DNA of 64,000 bases, taken from assembly GCF_014196525.1 (NCBI RefSeq), contig NZ_JACIDX010000002.1:310001-374000 (forward strand). The letters run 5' to 3'. The stretch is from Novosphingobium sediminicola (GTDB lineage: Bacteria > Pseudomonadota > Alphaproteobacteria > Sphingomonadales > Sphingomonadaceae). Numbering within the stretch: the first letter of the stretch is position 1; every line of letters starts with the position of its first letter. The notes below the pieces were generated by a model, which was not told the origin of the DNA, did not search any database, and was given only the letters and a program-made list of their open reading frames with translations. Of this stretch, positions 60,859 through 64,000 are shown piece by piece. Made by a program: the position numbers and the translations under genes.

Positions 60859-61221
60859 TTAGCGGACCCGCACCTCCAGCGCGGCCAGATCGGTGGTGTG
60901 GCCCAACAGGCCGATGGGCAGGCTGACCTCGCGCTCGGCGCTCTCGCCCGTGGCGATGGCAAGACTGCGGGCATAAGGCGCCGACCATGCGCGCAAGGTC
61001 GTCATAGGCAGGCGCAACCGCCAATCACGCCCGCCCTCGACCGCAACGCGATGCCCGTTGATGGCTACGGCATCCTCGCGCTGCCCACGATGGCCTCGGA
61101 CCATCAGGCAGGTCTGATCCCCGCAGGTCACCAGATACGTGCTGGCGACAGGCGCCGCCATGGCCCCCGAACCGAAACCGGCAGCCAGCGCAATCACACC
61201 AAGGCGAAGGGCAAGATCCAT
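60859..61221 (-). CDS. Small secreted protein, function unknown
   Basis: 120 residues from ATG 61221. A signal peptide is plausible (LALRLGVIALAAGFGSGAMA). Two close Cys in LVTCGDQTCLMVRG could pair; the rest is beta-rich with no family I recognise. It lies 90 bases upstream of the UrcA gene on the same strand and about 60 bases downstream of the sulfotransferase gene. Confidence 0.5.
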   Translation of the reverse strand: MDLALRLGVIALAAGFGSGAMAAPVASTYLVTCGDQTCLMVRGHRGQREDAVAINGHRVAVEGGRDWRLRLPMTTLRAWSAPYARSLAIATGESAEREVSLPIGLLGHTTDLAALEVRVR

Positions 61222-61278
61222 AGCCGCAGAATGCGCCCCATCGCCCGCCCCAAACATGCGCGATATGGCGTAGGCGGA

Positions 61279-62829
61279 TCAGTCCACCGCAATCCCTGCG
61301 CGATCAAAAAAGGCGCGCACCGGGGCCAGCGCCTCTTCATGCCGTCGCCATCGGGCAACCGAGTCGCGATACATCGGACGGCGCACCTGCGCGGCGCTGG
61401 GGGTGGAAACCGGGGCGGCATTATCCTGAAACGACAGGCAGCGCGCATCCCATTCCAGCCCGCAATGGGCCAGCAGCGCGCGCGTCTGCCCCTCCTGATC
61501 GCTGACCAGATCCTCATAGACCAGCTCCATCACTCGCCCCGGCAGCGCCTGACGCCAGAAAGCCATCAGCCGAGAAAACCCCGCATAATAGGCGGCAATG
61601 TCAATCAGGTCATAGCTGTAGTCATAGTAACGCGAAGAAATGGCGAACAAATTGCGGAAATTGGCCAAGACCGTATCCATCGGATGGCGCCGCAGACACA
61701 CGATTCGCGCATTGGGCAAGGCCCGCGCGATCAAGCCCGCATAATGGAAATTGCCGGGGAATTTGTCGATGAAACGCGGCGCCTCCCCGCGCAGATGATG
61801 CCCCGCCCGCCGCAGATAATCGCGCCCCAGCGCCGCCATATCGCCCCGCGCCGCCGCCATCGCCGTTTCCGGGTCCAGCACATGGCGCCCGCCCGTGCCC
61901 GCCATGGCTTTCACCGCCAGCGGCATGGCCTGCAATTCGCCCGCGCTTTCCAGATCGGGATGAGAGGAGAGGATACGGTCAACCAGAGTCGTGCCCGTGC
62001 GCGGCATGCCGATGATGAAAACGGGCGCATCCTGCGGCGCGTCCCTCGCTTGGGCCACGGTCGGCCAGCTATCCGTCATCGCCTGAAAATTGGCGGCGTC
62101 CTGCGCGGGGCCATAGTCCAGATCGCGCCGATGCCCGGCATTGACCGCGCAAAGCGTGGCAAAACCGCGCGCCTCCTCGCCGACATCCTCCAATTCCTTG
62201 GCCAGAGCATAGCCGGTCAGCAGCCGGTCACGCCCCGGTTTCGCCGCCGCATAGGCGGTCTCCAGCCGGGCGATATGGTTGCGCCCCGCGCTCTGTTTGC
62301 GCAGCGAGGCCAGCAGGTGATGGGCGCGCGCATCATCGGGGGCGAGCACAAGCAACGCCTCCAGCGCCGCATCGGCCTCCTCCACCCGGCCAAGGAAATT
62401 GAGCGTCACGGCCTGATTATAGCGATATTCGCGATTGGCAGGCTCGCGCTCCACGGCCGCCATGAAATGGGGCAAAGCGGCCTCATGCCGCCCCAGCCGG
62501 GCATAGACGCAACCCAGCGTATCGAGGCTGAGCGCATCGCGCGGCAGGGCCTGTTCGGCCTCGTGCAAAACCTGCGCCGCCTCGCCATCGCGGCGCAGCA
62601 GGCTGAGCAAGCGGGCCAGTTGGGCGCGATATTCGCCGCAAGGATTATGCATCACGGCCTGCTGGAAATGCGCCAATGCCTCACCCGCCCGCCCCGTCGA
62701 GGCCGCCGCCACGCCCAGCACGAACTGACCCTCGGCGGGCGCTTGCGTCATCAGCCCCGTTGCCAGCCTCCGGGCCATCGCCCAGTCGCCCCGCCGCAAA
62801 GCCTGTCGCGCCGCCGCGCCCTGATCCAT
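61279..62829 (-). CDS. TPR-repeat sulfotransferase family protein
   Basis: 516 residues. The N-terminal ~220 residues are tetratricopeptide repeats (EALAHFQQAVMHNPCGEY, YARLGRHEAALPHFMAAVE, GRVEEADAALEALLVLAPDD). The C-terminal ~260 residues are a sulfotransferase domain with the PAPS-binding loop FIIGMPRTGTTLVDRIL (~285) and the 3'-phosphate segment ARIVCLRRHPMDT (~382). Such TPR-sulfotransferases are frequent in alphaproteobacteria; acceptors are unknown, perhaps peptides or glycans. No signal peptide is seen. Confidence 0.86.
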   Translation of the reverse strand: MDQGAAARQALRRGDWAMARRLATGLMTQAPAEGQFVLGVAAASTGRAGEALAHFQQAVMHNPCGEYRAQLARLLSLLRRDGEAAQVLHEAEQALPRDALSLDTLGCVYARLGRHEAALPHFMAAVEREPANREYRYNQAVTLNFLGRVEEADAALEALLVLAPDDARAHHLLASLRKQSAGRNHIARLETAYAAAKPGRDRLLTGYALAKELEDVGEEARGFATLCAVNAGHRRDLDYGPAQDAANFQAMTDSWPTVAQARDAPQDAPVFIIGMPRTGTTLVDRILSSHPDLESAGELQAMPLAVKAMAGTGGRHVLDPETAMAAARGDMAALGRDYLRRAGHHLRGEAPRFIDKFPGNFHYAGLIARALPNARIVCLRRHPMDTVLANFRNLFAISSRYYDYSYDLIDIAAYYAGFSRLMAFWRQALPGRVMELVYEDLVSDQEGQTRALLAHCGLEWDARCLSFQDNAAPVSTPSAAQVRRPMYRDSVARWRRHEEALAPVRAFFDRAGIAVD

Positions 62830-62939
62830 CCGTCCGTCCTTTGCCGCGATCCGTGTGATGGCAAGCCTAGGCCCGGCCCGCCAAAAACTCCATCGCGCGC
62901 GTGCGCGATTCTTTTGAGTGCTTATACGCCCGATGACGT

Positions 62940-62966
62940 ATGACGCCCGTCCAGAATTTGCGTCAT
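62940..62966. promoter_or_regulatory. Inverted repeat ATGACGC-N13-GCGTCAT upstream of sterol desaturase gene
   Basis: Perfect 7-base arms, 37 bases before the ATG at 63004. A second GC-rich palindrome (ATCGCGC/GCGCGAT) lies at 62892-62909. Both fall in the 174-base divergent gap with the sulfotransferase gene. Operator role is inferred from position only. Confidence 0.35.
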
Positions 62967-63003
62967 CTTGTCCTCCTGCAAGCTGGACTCAGGTAGAGAC
63001 AAG

Positions 63004-63996
63004 ATGGACGGCGTTCGCGTAGGCAAGAGGATCATCGGCGCAGAAGCGCCCGTCACCATCGGCTGGGAAAACATCCCCCGTGTCGAGGGCGGCCCGGTCA
63101 AGCAATTCATCTTCACCTGGTTTCAGCCGACCATGCTCTTTGCGATGCTGGCCTTCTGGTACTATGCGCCCAATTCCATCGCCAAGGCATCGACCGCGAT
63201 CGGCATCGGCATTGGTTTCAAGGTGCTGCTACTGGCGCTCGAATGGGTGAACCCGCGCTTTGCCAGTTGGCGGCTGACGTGGAAGGAACTGGCCACCGAC
63301 CTGTTCTATGTCGGGCTGGGCTATACGCTGATCCGCATGATGGGCAGCTTTGCCGGCAGCGGGGTGATGGTCAAGGCGGTGCAGGATCTGATGCATTGGG
63401 ACAAGGCCACGTGGTTCATCGGCCTGCCGCTGCTGGTTCAGGCTTTTCTGATCTCATTCATCTTCGATTTCGGGCAATATTGGATGCACCGGGGGATGCA
63501 CAATTGGTATCCGCTCTGGCTGCCCCATTCGGTGCATCATTACATCACCCAGCTTAACATCAACAAAGGCGCGGTCGGCAATCCGGTCGAGCTGTTCCTG
63601 ATCGGGCTGGGCGTGGGTGGATTTTTCGATTTTCTCCCGCGTGCGGCGCTGATGGCGGGGGCCTTTGGGCTGGCTATCGGCACGTATCAGCATATCAATG
63701 TGCGCTTCAATTCGCCCAAATGGTGGCGCTTCCTGTTCAACACGACCGAGCATCACAGCCTGCACCATTCGCAGGATTTCGAGGCCACGCGCAGCAATTA
63801 CGCCGGTTCGTACATTTTCATCGACCGCATGTTCGGCACCTGCGTCGATGGCGAGGCCGAATTGCTGGGGCTGGAAAACGGGCGTCGCATGTCGATCCGC
63901 GAACAGATGACCTATCCTTTCACCGAGGGGTGGAAGACCATGAAGGAAAAATATGGCCGCAGCGCGCCTGCGCCCCTGACGGAGCCTGCCGAATGA
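63004..63996 (+). CDS. Sterol desaturase/fatty acid hydroxylase family membrane protein (second paralogue)
   Basis: 330 residues from ATG 63004 (a TTG at 62968 is also open). Membrane helices such as TMLFAMLAFWYYAPN, then the His clusters FGQYWMHRGMHN, PHSVHHYITQ and TEHHSLHHSQDF expected for a di-iron oxygenase. Closely related to the protein encoded at 45601-46470. Likely inner-membrane lipid or terpenoid hydroxylase/desaturase. The stop is followed immediately by another possible start codon at the window edge. Confidence 0.87.
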   Translation: MDGVRVGKRIIGAEAPVTIGWENIPRVEGGPVKQFIFTWFQPTMLFAMLAFWYYAPNSIAKASTAIGIGIGFKVLLLALEWVNPRFASWRLTWKELATDLFYVGLGYTLIRMMGSFAGSGVMVKAVQDLMHWDKATWFIGLPLLVQAFLISFIFDFGQYWMHRGMHNWYPLWLPHSVHHYITQLNINKGAVGNPVELFLIGLGVGGFFDFLPRAALMAGAFGLAIGTYQHINVRFNSPKWWRFLFNTTEHHSLHHSQDFEATRSNYAGSYIFIDRMFGTCVDGEAELLGLENGRRMSIREQMTYPFTEGWKTMKEKYGRSAPAPLTEPAE

Positions 63997-64000
63997 ATGG

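Noticed and set aside
63993..64000. Start of a further gene at the right edge
   Set aside because: ATG codons at 63993 and 63997 are suggestive of coupling, but too little sequence remains to support a gene.
1..64000. tRNA/rRNA genes, CRISPR arrays, insertion sequences, prophage or integrase genes
   Set aside because: None was recognised by eye; gene spacing and composition look uniform with no transposase or long repeats.

Overview
The window is GC-rich, tightly packed bacterial chromosome. It most resembles a sphingomonad (Novosphingobium/Sphingobium-like alphaproteobacterium): two large SusC-like TonB-dependent receptors, an UrcA-family small secreted protein, aromatic-ring catabolism, many ATGA or TGATG gene overlaps, and occasional GTG/TTG starts behind strong Shine-Dalgarno sequences. 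This placement is inference from gene content. I see no tRNA, rRNA, CRISPR array, insertion sequence or phage gene. The window is essentially a series of catabolic and nutrient-uptake operons.

Layout. (1) 1-808: end of an amidohydrolase. (2) 850-7927, minus strand: LysR regulator, DUF3311 + sodium:solute symporter pair, cyclase-family hydrolase, and both subunits of an indolepyruvate-type ferredoxin oxidoreductase. (3) 8107-12897, plus: DHDPS-family lyase, three subunits of an amine/imino-acid dehydrogenase (FAD, 2Fe-2S, FAD/NAD + BFD-type Fe-S), a VOC protein and a Rid-family protein. The core resembles the D-hydroxyproline catabolic module. (4) 12942-23987: a TonB receptor + GH3 beta-glucosidase pair, two MarR regulators, a salicylyl-CoA 5-hydroxylase-type fusion, a thioesterase, gentisate 1,2-dioxygenase and an FAH-family hydrolase. 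(5) 24127-27374: nitrilase, flavin reductase, alpha/beta hydrolase, pirin. (6) 27504-35107, plus: LysR and an eight-gene operon (isochorismatase-like, XapX, YtcJ-like amidohydrolase with a Cys/His-rich tail, secreted VOC protein, DoxX-like, porin, YoaK-like, small GNAT). (7) 35111-44632, minus: a complete branched-chain amino acid/leucine route with a CitE-like lyase and a MaoC hydratase where LiuE and LiuC are usually found. (8) 44735-48945, minus: MBL hydrolase, sterol-desaturase-family protein, TonB receptor. (9) 49506-60409, plus: a guanidine (formerly 'urea carboxylase') assimilation operon with ABC transporter, NikR-like regulator, two DUF1989 proteins, a biotin carboxylase and allophanate hydrolase. 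(10) 60440-63996: UrcA protein, small secreted protein, TPR-sulfotransferase and a second sterol-desaturase paralogue.

How the parts work together. The guanidine operon should import guanidine, carboxylate it, deiminate carboxyguanidine to allophanate and hydrolyse that to ammonia and CO2. Its NikR-like regulator has lost most nickel ligands. The control region shared with the divergent TonB receptor holds two inverted repeats with the same core and the same spacing (TATTAC-N14-GTAATA). This is the strongest candidate for an undescribed regulatory circuit here. The salicylyl-CoA/gentisate genes sit back to back with a receptor/beta-glucosidase pair, which suggests scavenging of plant aryl glucosides such as salicylate glucoside. 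Short motifs (TGCAAGT half-sites and an 11-base TAGGTCTAAAA core) recur in control regions of that locus, and the half-site also precedes the cyclase-iorAB genes. A LysR-type box (TTCGA-N5-TYGAA) lies in front of both pirin and the isochorismatase operon.
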